Shown: positions 1-7,171 of the stretch, in pieces
How the letters are laid out: each line of letters begins with the position of its first letter
Position numbering within the stretch: the stretch's first letter is position 1
From: JAYXXU01 sp049301135
Lineage (GTDB): Bacteria; Pseudomonadota; Gammaproteobacteria; Pseudomonadales; Moraxellaceae
Direction: 5' to 3'
DNA length: 8,270 bases
NCBI GenBank assembly: GCA_049301135.1
Contig: JBAQKP010000037.1
Span: 1 to 8,270, forward strand
The notes under the pieces: model-generated
What the model was told of the DNA's origin: nothing
What the model saw: only the letters and a program-made list of their open reading frames with translations
The model's database searches: none
Translations under genes and position numbers: made by a program

Positions 1-3000
1 GGATACACGGCCCGTTTCGTCTGGGCCATAGCAAATTGAAAACAAAATAATATCGCGTTCATCGCCCTGCACGTTTTCAAGGTTTTTCACAAACAGCGGT
101 TCTTGGTGTTGTGCTTGAATCCGTCGGTCTAATGCAGGGTCTTGGCGGCGGGCTGCATCAAGCAGATCTTCGACCAGTTTTTGCTGTGCCTGTGAAAAGG
201 TCACCACCCCAACAGATTTGATCTCAGCCTGATCGGACTGAAAATGCTGTCGAATAAACGCCACAATCGCCTCAGCTTCTTGCCGATTATTGCGAGCGCC
301 TGCCCGCTGGTATGTGCCAACGACTGGATGAAAAGTCACGCCATCGTCTGGATTGACGGGCGATGGGAAAGTAATCAGTTGTGAATCGTAGTAACGTCGA
401 TTAGAGAATGTGATCAGGGACTCACGCTGACTACGATAGTGCCACTTCAGCGTATGCACGCGCATGCCCGAGCCCATGCACTCATCCAGAATACTTTCCA
501 GATCATCCACGTCACCGTCTACCGCCTCTGAATCGCTACTGCCTGCAAAAAAGCTGGTCGGGGGCAACTGCTTCGGGTCGCCAACCACGATGACTTGCTT
601 ACCTCGGGCAATCACCCCAATCGCGTCCCAAGTTGGAATCTGCGAGGCTTCATCGAAAATCACCAAGTCAAACTGTGTGCTGGCGGCGTCGAGGTACTGA
701 GCAACCGACAACGGCGACATCAACATGCACGGCGCAAGATGCGACAATAAATCCGCTGTGGTAGACAGCAGTTTACGCACCGGCATATGACGGCTCTTTT
801 TTTGAATTTCGCGCTTGAGGATACCCAGTGGCGTTTGTGGCGGTGCCAAGTCACTGGCTGGAATTTTGCCTGCCAATTTTGAGTAAATATACTGCCGCGT
901 TAGCTCGGCAAACTGTGCATCAGCGTCGCGAAACTCTTGGATTTTACGCTCATGATCGACTGCAACAAAACGGGTCAGCACAGGCGTTTGCTGCATGACC
1001 TGCCCTAACCACCAGTCTGCGTAGCTGTATTCAAAAAGCTGTGGTGCGTGTGACCAAGCCACCTGTCCAGCATCTAGGATCGCCAGTAGTGGCTGTAAGC
1101 CCAGACGTTCACTGTCTCGTTTGGTCTGTTGCCAGTTACACCAGTCGCGTAAATAGCCCAGCGAATCCTGCCAACCCCGTACCACTCGACGCAACTCTCC
1201 CAGCACATTGGATGTGGTCGAAATCTGTAGATCGTCAGCAGTCAGATGAACGACTTCTAGCAACAAGCGGTACTGCTCACAGAAATCGTGGTAGCCCCGC
1301 TGCCACTCCATCAATAAACGACCACTCGGCTGCGAAGCCTGTAACGCTTTCGGTGTCGTGGTGAATTGTTGCAGCATTTTTGTTCTAAATGCTGCGTGCT
1401 GCTCAAGCTCTAGCCCAAAAAAATCAACCAGACGCTGCTCATACTCAACCAGCCAATCCTTGGCTTGTGCCAGTCGTTGCCAATCGGTTTTTTGCCCTTG
1501 CCACAGTGCGCCACAGTGTTGTTTGGCCTGTGCTGCAATCTGATCAAACTCAATACGCGCCTGCTGTGTGCTGCTGATCAATTCGAATAAAGGCAGCACC
1601 TCCTCTGCTTTGGGGCGTTTACCTTGCGCATGAAAACCGGTGAGCGCACTGCGAATCCTAAACTGTGCCAGCCACTTTTTAAAAAACCAATAGCCACTGG
1701 CTTGCCGCCATGCGCTGCTCAGGGCTTTCACAGGCTGCTCACAGACATCAAGCGACCAATTTGCACTGAGTTGCTGTTCAAGCGACTGTAACGCCTGTGT
1801 ATGCCGTGCAACATCTTCAAGCAGGCGAGTCAGGTCTGGCTGTTCGGCAGTCTCTGTGGCCTGAAGTAGGCTGAGATAGTCTGGCTGATATTGCAACAAC
1901 ACGCCGCAGAGCCGATCAAACTGCGCATAGTCCGCAAGGCTTGCCGTACTTAATGGCAATCCAAGCAAATCGGATACCGCATCACTACGGTCGATCAGTG
2001 CGGTCACTGCCTGCTGAAATTGTTGGCAGTGTTGTTCAAGCTGTCGCTGCCAATGTGGTAGCCATTCACGCTGCCGAATCAATCTGAGATTTTTTTGATC
2101 TTGTGGTGGAACCAATTCGGCAATGCTTGCAATTTGTCGAACGGTCTCTCGCATTTCATCAAGCAACTCCGGTGTGTGAGTCGCTGCACTGTTCCAGCCA
2201 AAACCACACGCCGGATAATCTGCATGACAAATCAATCGGCTGGTGGCTTGAAATACGGTCAAACCATTGCTGTGGCGCTGGTGCAATGCACTCACGTAAG
2301 CGTTTAAACCTTGACGCATGCGATTTAAGCGATCTGCTTCTTGCTGCCAGTCCTGTACTTGGTGACGTGTGCCGGTCTTTAACGCACGATCAAACTGCCC
2401 CAACACCTCAGACTTGCTGGCTTTGGCAGAGTGCAACTCCAGCAAAAACGGTGCAAGACCCAGTTTTTTCAGGCGGTCATGCACCACCGACAAGGCTGCA
2501 ATTTTTTCTGACACAAACAACACGGTTTTACCACGTGCCAGTGCGTCCGCAATCATGTTGGTGATGGTTTGTGATTTACCCGTTCCGGGGGGGCCTTCTA
2601 ATACAAAGCTCAGGCCGTCTGCTGCCGCATTCACTGCGGCAAGTTGTGAGCTATCACAATCAGCGGGGACAAATAAGTCCTGTGGCCGTCGCTGCTCATC
2701 AAGCTGATACTCTTGAATAAACTGACCCTGTGCCAGTGGTGAAGCGGCGTGCTTGTCACGCTCAACCAAGTGACGCACCAATGGGCTTTTTAAGATCTGC
2801 TCTAAACGATCGGTCAGATCTTTCCACATTAGATACTTGGTAAAAGAAAACATGCCTAAAGACACAGTCGGCAGCAACTCAAAACCGGATAAATCAACCA
2901 CTGCGCTACGGAAAATCGACCAAATTTTATCGACATCAACGCCTGACTCGTCCTGTGGCAACTCCGCTGCACCGGTAATTTTTGGGATTTTGAGATTAAA

Positions 3001-4677
3001 TTGATGCTCAAGCAGTTGTAGTAAAGTCGGATTCACCACACTGTCATCATCATGCCGACGCAACGAGAAGCTGCTATTGACCGACTGCCGCTCTAGCGAC
3101 ACGGGAACCATCAACAGCGGTGCAAGCATTTTTCGGCTACTGTCTTTTTGATCACTCCACTGCAACATGCCAAACACCAAAAACAGCGTATTCGCACCGC
3201 CCTCTTCTTGTGCTGTGCGTGCCGTCCGAAAAATATCAGTCAAACGTTTATCCAACTCATCGCTGGATAGATCGGCCAGTAGCTCGTTTTTGCCTAACGC
3301 TTGCTGGGTCAAACTCTGTTGTAGGCTGGCTTGGGTTACGCGAGCTTGCTGCTCGCTAGAACGCGGGTCATCAACTGGCATTAAGTCCAGCAACGATTTT
3401 AGCTTTAGACTTTTGCCTTGCGCGAGTAAGTCTTCAATGGCGGCGGGCTGATGCGCAGACAAAGGCACACTTTGTTTATTCGGTTTAAAGTTAATTAACT
3501 TGTTGCGTAATGTCAGATCCAACAACTTTGAGCGCCACACGTCAATTCGATTGCGATCCGTCACTACCTCGCTGGTCGAGTTGACGATCACGTCTAAACT
3601 GAGCGGCGGCAAGCCAATCTCGTCAATCGCTTGTTCTTTCGGCTGTTCAGACTCCTCTGATTCAGCGTTATTCAAGGCATTGCTACGATCCTGTGGCAAA
3701 GACAGCGGCAAGATTTTCAAGCCCTGCCGTGAACGTTGCACGTCAATAGCCAACTGAAAGCTCTGCTGTTTGGCTTCAGACAAACGCTCTGCACCAGCAC
3801 GAACCGCTTGTGCAAATGGCATACCCGCTTGTGGTGTCACTCCGACGGATTCAATCGCCAGCATCTCACCCGCGTCAATCCGTTTACGAATCGCGGCAGC
3901 ATCGTCTACGCTGGTCTGTGCCAAATGCTGATCAATCAACCAACAACCGACCCAAGCATGACCTTGATCCAGAAAAATCAATGGGTTTAAACCGACTTGC
4001 TCCAGACAAGACACCAACAACAAGCAGGTATCTAAACATGTCCCCATGCGGTCTTGCTGAATCTGATTAGGTAGACGGATTTTTTGTCCTGTGTCGGTAA
4101 AGCTTGCCGGTGGATTAGCGTAATGAATCTGCCAGTCGCTGACTGCGGCATACACTGCTGCAATCTGCCGCATGACCGCCTCGCGGCTTGCCGCTTGGTA
4201 GCCGTTGAGCGATACGTTGAACTGTTTGAGTAGCTTGTCTGAGGCTCTACGCTGAAGCTCGCTGATGGCGTGGCTATTTGGTTGTGCAAACGCCACCAGC
4301 AGCTCCGGCAACTGTCGAAAGCCTGACCATTCGTGGTATGCCAAAACCTCAATCGGATAGGCAACTTGCGTCAGTTGTTGCTCCTGATGCCATACCTGAG
4401 CAAACACATTTGCTTTGATCGACTCCGAACGCTTCGATAGCCAATCTTGGTTCAGCATCCATTCGGGCTTTACAATCAGATGGGATTGCCCGATGTCTAG
4501 TTGTGCAAGCTTCAAAATCAAGGGTTGAGCAAACTCTGGATCGGCACTGATGCGCACCTCCAAGTCGTGCCAGACTTGGTCGGTGTTGTTGGTAATCCTG
4601 AGTTGTTGCAAAGGCGCAATAAAATTTTGTGTGCCTGCGTAATTCACCACAGATGCAAGTGTTAGATCAATATCCAT
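1..4677 (-). CDS. DUF4011-type superfamily 1 helicase, very large, 3' end outside the window
   Basis: This is an open frame of 1,559 codons with no stop, starting at ATG 4675-4677 behind a good ribosome binding site and running off the left edge. Residues 1 to about 110 look beta-rich. A transglutaminase-like segment follows, with MGTCLDT (C214) and QGHAWVG (H240) as likely catalytic Cys and His; the Asp may be D258 or D259. DUF4011 begins near W381 with KLLDLTLRNKLINF (384-397). Helicase motifs are the Q-motif DSSQ (675-678), Walker A GPPGTGKS (695-702), Ia VLFVSEK (719-725), Walker B DEAS (1342-1345), GDPKQLPP (1366-1373), WHYRS (1412-1416) and QGDERD (1537-1542). About 640 mostly helical, Gln-rich residues separate Walker A from Walker B, as is usual in this family. 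The ATPase/helicase assignment is firm. Relatives usually go on to DUF3320 and sometimes a Vsr-like nuclease (Hhe-type phage defence), which cannot be verified here. It is divergent from the three-gene operon to the right. Confidence 0.94.
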   Translation of the reverse strand, partial: MDIDLTLASVVNYAGTQNFIAPLQQLRITNNTDQVWHDLEVRISADPEFAQPLILKLAQLDIGQSHLIVKPEWMLNQDWLSKRSESIKANVFAQVWHQEQQLTQVAYPIEVLAYHEWSGFRQLPELLVAFAQPNSHAISELQRRASDKLLKQFNVSLNGYQAASREAVMRQIAAVYAAVSDWQIHYANPPASFTDTGQKIRLPNQIQQDRMGTCLDTCLLLVSCLEQVGLNPLIFLDQGHAWVGCWLIDQHLAQTSVDDAAAIRKRIDAGEMLAIESVGVTPQAGMPFAQAVRAGAERLSEAKQQSFQLAIDVQRSRQGLKILPLSLPQDRSNALNNAESEESEQPKEQAIDEIGLPPLSLDVIVNSTSEVVTDRNRIDVWRSKLLDLTLRNKLINFKPNKQSVPLSAHQPAAIEDLLAQGKSLKLKSLLDLMPVDDPRSSEQQARVTQASLQQSLTQQALGKNELLADLSSDELDKRLTDIFRTARTAQEEGGANTLFLVFGMLQWSDQKDSSRKMLAPLLMVPVSLERQSVNSSFSLRRHDDDSVVNPTLLQLLEHQFNLKIPKITGAAELPQDESGVDVDKIWSIFRSAVVDLSGFELLPTVSLGMFSFTKYLMWKDLTDRLEQILKSPLVRHLVERDKHAASPLAQGQFIQEYQLDEQRRPQDLFVPADCDSSQLAAVNAAADGLSFVLEGPPGTGKSQTITNMIADALARGKTVLFVSEKIAALSVVHDRLKKLGLAPFLLELHSAKASKSEVLGQFDRALKTGTRHQVQDWQQEADRLNRMRQGLNAYVSALHQRHSNGLTVFQATSRLICHADYPACGFGWNSAATHTPELLDEMRETVRQIASIAELVPPQDQKNLRLIRQREWLPHWQRQLEQHCQQFQQAVTALIDRSDAVSDLLGLPLSTASLADYAQFDRLCGVLLQYQPDYLSLLQATETAEQPDLTRLLEDVARHTQALQSLEQQLSANWSLDVCEQPVKALSSAWRQASGYWFFKKWLAQFRIRSALTGFHAQGKRPKAEEVLPLFELISSTQQARIEFDQIAAQAKQHCGALWQGQKTDWQRLAQAKDWLVEYEQRLVDFFGLELEQHAAFRTKMLQQFTTTPKALQASQPSGRLLMEWQRGYHDFCEQYRLLLEVVHLTADDLQISTTSNVLGELRRVVRGWQDSLGYLRDWCNWQQTKRDSERLGLQPLLAILDAGQVAWSHAPQLFEYSYADWWLGQVMQQTPVLTRFVAVDHERKIQEFRDADAQFAELTRQYIYSKLAGKIPASDLAPPQTPLGILKREIQKKSRHMPVRKLLSTTADLLSHLAPCMLMSPLSVAQYLDAASTQFDLVIFDEASQIPTWDAIGVIARGKQVIVVGDPKQLPPTSFFAGSSDSEAVDGDVDDLESILDECMGSGMRVHTLKWHYRSQRESLITFSNRRYYDSQLITFPSPVNPDDGVTFHPVVGTYQRAGARNNRQEAEAIVAFIRQHFQSDQAEIKSVGVVTFSQAQQKLVEDLLDAARRQDPALDRRIQAQHQEPLFVKNLENVQGDERDIILFSICYGPDETGRVS

Positions 4678-4679
4678 AT

Positions 4680-4686
4680 CACCCCT
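4680..4686 (-). promoter_or_regulatory. Ribosome binding site of the DUF4011 helicase
   Basis: On the minus strand the sequence reads AGGGGTG, then AT, then ATG. The AGGGG core lies four bases before the ATG at 4675-4677. This supports that start, which also opens the uninterrupted helicase frame. Confidence 0.7.
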
Positions 4687-4694
4687 GACGCTTC

Positions 4695-5090
4695 ATGTTA
4701 TTACTGAATCAGTTACAGCCTACTCGATTTTTTCGAGTGGCATCCATCATACCTCAACTGGTCAAGCGGATAACCGACAAAGACACGGAGCTGAATATCT
4801 TTTCTGAAGTGCCTCCTCCACCTACCCGATCAAATGTTGCCACCCAACTGCTGTACACGGTCGATTGTTTTGAATTAGAAAACATGGTCGTAGCGCGTTT
4901 GGCAGATGATGGCTCCACCACTTTGAACAAGCTGGATCGTGCCAACTATCAACAGCGGCTAGATGATGAATATCAACTGTCCGAGTTGTGGCTGACTGAT
5001 TTCCAAACCAGACGACATCAATCGTCGCATCAATCTAAAATCTTACTCTTAGGGCTAACCACAGCATGCTCAAGACATGAGCGGCTGTGA
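4695..5090 (+). CDS. Doubtful small ORF, hypothetical 131-residue protein or gene remnant
   Basis: The frame opens with ATG 4695 and ends at TGA 5088-5090; a TGA at 4686-4688 closes it upstream. No Shine-Dalgarno sequence precedes the ATG, and this start lies only 18 bp from the divergent helicase start, leaving no room for its own promoter. An internal ATG at 4884 also lacks a clear ribosome binding site. The middle (about residues 50-105) looks protein-like, with an acidic, helical stretch containing YQQRLDDEYQLSELWL, whereas the last 25 residues look non-coding. I recognise no family, signal peptide or membrane segment. It may be a real small protein, the decayed end of a lost gene, or chance. 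Confidence 0.25.
   Translation: MLLLNQLQPTRFFRVASIIPQLVKRITDKDTELNIFSEVPPPPTRSNVATQLLYTVDCFELENMVVARLADDGSTTLNKLDRANYQQRLDDEYQLSELWLTDFQTRRHQSSHQSKILLLGLTTACSRHERL
4720..4740. repeat. Short inverted repeat (hairpin or operator) in the helicase leader
   Basis: ACTCGA (4722-4727) and TCGAGT (4733-4738) are perfect inverted copies around a loop of five T. A T-G wobble (4721/4739) and a C-G pair (4720/4740) extend the stem to eight pairs. It lies 43-63 bp upstream of the helicase ATG, just downstream (in the minus direction) of a possible -10 box. It could be an operator or a hairpin at the 5' end of the helicase mRNA. It also falls inside the doubtful plus-strand ORF at 4695-5090, so the symmetry may be accidental. 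Confidence 0.45.
4746..4751 (-). promoter_or_regulatory. Possible -10 box of the helicase promoter
   Basis: The minus strand reads TATGAT here, five of six matches to the sigma-70 -10 consensus. No good -35 hexamer sits 16-18 bp upstream; the best is a poor match near GTTATC. If real, transcription would start near 4739, at the edge of the 4720-4740 inverted repeat. This is a weak prediction from sequence alone. Confidence 0.25.
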
Positions 5091-5240
5091 TAGGCTCTGC
5101 ATTGCGAATCGTCTAAAACGAAGTACCTGACGATCTCATTTCGGTTGATCTCTGTTGCTGATGAAAAAATCTATCTCTGCAATATCACCGTGCAAGCGTT
5201 CTCGTTTATGCTGTTAATGTGTTTTTGATAACCAAGGATT

Positions 5241-5244
5241 GGAG
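5241..5244 (+). promoter_or_regulatory. Ribosome binding site that sets the start of the HNH membrane protein
   Basis: GGAG lies six bases before ATG 5251-5253, the usual spacing. The in-frame TTG at 5239-5241 is touched directly by the AAGGA just upstream and overlaps this site, so it has no workable spacing. ATG 5251 is therefore the better start. Confidence 0.65.
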
Positions 5245-5250
5245 CCAAAC

Positions 5251-6906
5251 ATGAGTCAAGACATCACCGCCTCGTTGGTACAGCAATACGAGCGCGTTGT
5301 ATTTGAAACCTTTATAAAGACCTTCGGGCTAGACTTCATTCTTGTGAAGGATAGGCGTGGCGGCGACGTCGATACCTTGCACACGGTACGCGATCCCACA
5401 GTGACTGACTACGCCAGTTCTGACAACCAAGCAGCCTATGACAACAGGGGCGAATACAACTCGCATGAGTATCATAGTCACCCCAACTATATCGGCAAAA
5501 ACAGAGCCAACTCAGAAGCACTAAAGCAAGGCAACCTGCATGACGCCTATACCGGAGAGCAAATCACCCAAAAAGGCAGCTACGACCTTGACCACACAAT
5601 CTCCGCGAAGGAGATACATGACGATCCTGCAAGGGTGCTTGCCCGCAAAAACGGTGCTGACCTCGCCAACACCTCATCAAACTTGAATGCTACCTCTGCG
5701 AGTGTCAATCGCTCTAAACAAGCGATGTCTGCAACCGAGTATCAAGCAAAAATCACTGCAAAAAAGAAGGAGATCTCCACGGAAATCCTGAGTCTTAAGA
5801 CTGAGATAAGCGTACTTGAAAAAAGCCAATCAGCCAGCGAAAGTGACCGTCTTACGCTTAAAACGAAAAAACAGCAACTTAAGAAACATGAAGATCAGCT
5901 CAAGGTGGTCAACTCCGGCAAGCTGCAAGAAGCTGACCGACAAGCCAGAGCCGACTACGAAAAAGCGCTTCAAGATTACTATAAAAGCCCTGCATTCATG
6001 ACTGACCTCGGCCAAGCGAGCTTGACCAAAGGCTCCCAAATGGCGGTGCGTCAAGGCTTAGGTTTCCTGCTGTCTGAAGTATGGATGCTGGTTCGCGTTG
6101 AAGCACCACGACTCATTCAGCGGTATAAAGCACATGATGACTTTTCTAAGCTGTTTTCGGATATATCTGATCTGGTTAAAAAATCTTACGAAGCCGTCAA
6201 AGCCAAATATAAGCAACTACTTGCCTCCCTTGCTGACGGCATGATTGCGGGTATTTTTTCTACCGTGATGAACACGCTCATCAATATTTTTTTCACGACA
6301 GCAAAGAACGTCGGCAAAATCATCCGAGAGTCTTGGACTTCATTGGTCGAAGCACTCAGAGTGCTTTTGTTTAATCCTGACAAGCTACCGTTTGGTTCTT
6401 TGGTGTTACATGCTTCAAAAATCGTTGCGACCGGAGCGGCGGTGGTTATGGGTGTGCTGGTTGCCGAAGCTGCTGCAAAGCATGGCCTTGCGGCGATTCC
6501 TTTTGTCGGCGACCTATTGATCACCTTGATTGGCGCACTGACCACAGGCATTTTGAGCGTCTCTTTTATCTACTTTTTGGATCACTCCAAACTCATTCAA
6601 AAAGTCGTCGCCTACGTCGATGGCATCAAGTCTAAAGAGCAGCATGCTCTCGATTATTTCTTGAAAATCAACCAAGAAATGAACCGGTATTGCGCCGAAT
6701 TGATGTCAATCGACTATCAGGCATTTGAAGCCGAATTACTCAAGGTCAGGAACATTAACCAGCGACTGGCTTGTGCAGAGGATGACGGTACGTTTTCTGA
6801 AGAGCTGAAGAAAATCGTCAAGGAGATGAATATCCAACTACCGTACTCCAATCGCAGTGAACTGAATGCCTTTATGAATGATCGTAGTCGTGTGCTGGTA
6901 CTATGA
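5251..6906 (+). CDS. HNH-like nuclease fused to coiled coil and membrane-spanning C-terminus, family not recognised
   Basis: First gene of the operon, 551 residues from ATG 5251. Residues 1-95 are mixed and polar. An HNH-like (beta-beta-alpha metal) nuclease motif follows: AYTGEQI (99-105), YDLDH (D114, H115), NL (N144) and NRSK (N153-K156). The DH, then N 29 residues on, then N nine further, fits an HNN variant. The TG turn lacks the zinc-knuckle cysteines some HNH proteins have. Residues 162-245 are Lys/Glu/Gln-rich and predict a coiled coil. From about 330 come hydrophobic stretches at 330-352, 386-407 and 411-442, likely two or three membrane helices, then a helical, charged tail. No signal peptide is visible. 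I infer a membrane-anchored DNA- or RNA-cleaving enzyme; HNH motifs can also be inactive. The last codons overlap the start of the next gene by ATGA, implying coupled translation. The combined architecture is unusual and I cannot name a family. Confidence 0.87.
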   Translation: MSQDITASLVQQYERVVFETFIKTFGLDFILVKDRRGGDVDTLHTVRDPTVTDYASSDNQAAYDNRGEYNSHEYHSHPNYIGKNRANSEALKQGNLHDAYTGEQITQKGSYDLDHTISAKEIHDDPARVLARKNGADLANTSSNLNATSASVNRSKQAMSATEYQAKITAKKKEISTEILSLKTEISVLEKSQSASESDRLTLKTKKQQLKKHEDQLKVVNSGKLQEADRQARADYEKALQDYYKSPAFMTDLGQASLTKGSQMAVRQGLGFLLSEVWMLVRVEAPRLIQRYKAHDDFSKLFSDISDLVKKSYEAVKAKYKQLLASLADGMIAGIFSTVMNTLINIFFTTAKNVGKIIRESWTSLVEALRVLLFNPDKLPFGSLVLHASKIVATGAAVVMGVLVAEAAAKHGLAAIPFVGDLLITLIGALTTGILSVSFIYFLDHSKLIQKVVAYVDGIKSKEQHALDYFLKINQEMNRYCAELMSIDYQAFEAELLKVRNINQRLACAEDDGTFSEELKKIVKEMNIQLPYSNRSELNAFMNDRSRVLVL

Positions 6907-7160
6907 CGGCTTTTCAGTGTTCGCAATGTGGCGCATGTTGCCGGAATCTGGCACAGCACGACATGTATCGTTTTTTGGATCGTGGTGATGGTATCTGTAA
7001 AAACCTAGACCTCGCCTCGAACCTGTGTAAGATATACGAAGATCGCCCGCTCATTTGTCGGGTCGATCAGAGCTACGAATTTTTTTCTGACCTCATGAGC
7101 TTGGAGGAATATCACCAAGTGAATGAGAAAAACTGTGAAATCTTAAGGACAAAAGGCTAG
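6903..7160 (+). CDS. Small YkgJ-type (CxxCxxCC) cysteine-cluster protein
   Basis: An 85-residue protein with the zinc- or iron-sulfur-binding signature of the CxxCxxCC (YkgJ) family. C6, C9, C12 and C13 form the CSQCGACC motif, followed by C32, C42 in LCKIYEDRP and C52 in RPLICR, with an extra C78 near the end. The order GxCC, then C, then C-x-IYxxRPxxCR is typical. Members are often longer, so this is close to the bare core domain. No membrane segment or signal is seen, so it should be cytosolic. The biochemical role of the family is poorly defined; metal binding is firm, catalysis is not. ATG 6903 overlaps the stop of the HNH gene (ATGA) and has no obvious Shine-Dalgarno sequence, so it probably depends on translational coupling. 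Its TAG runs into the ribosome binding site of the next gene. It may be a metal- or redox-sensing partner, or a modification factor, for its membrane neighbours; that is inference. Confidence 0.9.
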   Translation: MTAFQCSQCGACCRNLAQHDMYRFLDRGDGICKNLDLASNLCKIYEDRPLICRVDQSYEFFSDLMSLEEYHQVNEKNCEILRTKG

Positions 7161-7164
7161 AGGA
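7159..7164 (+). promoter_or_regulatory. Ribosome binding site of the glycine-rich membrane protein
   Basis: AGAGGA ends seven bases before ATG 7172-7174. It overlaps the TAG stop of the cysteine-cluster gene (7158-7160), so ribosomes finishing that gene are placed to start the next. This supports a single co-translated unit. Confidence 0.65.
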
Positions 7165-7171
7165 TCTGAAT

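Larger units (their letters stand above)
4678..5250. other. Divergent intergenic region between helicase and three-gene operon
   Basis: This 573-bp gap separates two divergently read units, so both promoters should lie in it. It contains the helicase ribosome binding site, the inverted repeat, a -10-like box on the minus strand and the doubtful ORF. The 160 bp from 5091 to 5250 are the leader of the operon and carry no ORF of note. The sigma-70-like boxes there are weak: TTGATC at 5145-5150 has no good -10 partner, and TATGCT at 5207-5212 has no good -35. I see no riboswitch, tRNA, attachment site or insertion-sequence end. Confidence 0.6.

Noticed and set aside
2587..2593. Run of seven G (C on the coding strand) inside the Walker A codons, a possible phase-variation tract.
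   Set aside because: The run is explained by Gly-Pro-Pro codons of GPPGTGKS, is short for slippage control, and the frame is intact.
1041..2707. Several plus-strand ORFs of 60-153 codons in 1041-2707 (for example 2103-2564 and 2369-2707).
   Set aside because: They lie antisense to the helicase, whose frame carries clear conserved motifs; their translations are low-complexity, Cys/Ser-rich shadows with no ribosome binding sites.
3120..4364. Further ORFs within 3120-4364, including a minus-strand one at 4032-4364.
   Set aside because: They overlap the helicase frame, show no recognisable domains, and are shadows of it.
5239..5250. Four-residue longer start (TTG 5239) for the HNH membrane protein.
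   Set aside because: The TTG has no spacing to AAGGA and overlaps the GGAG that is ideally placed for ATG 5251.
6186..6551. Minus-strand 121-codon ORF opposite the membrane part of the HNH protein.
   Set aside because: It is antisense to a well-supported gene with no motif of its own.
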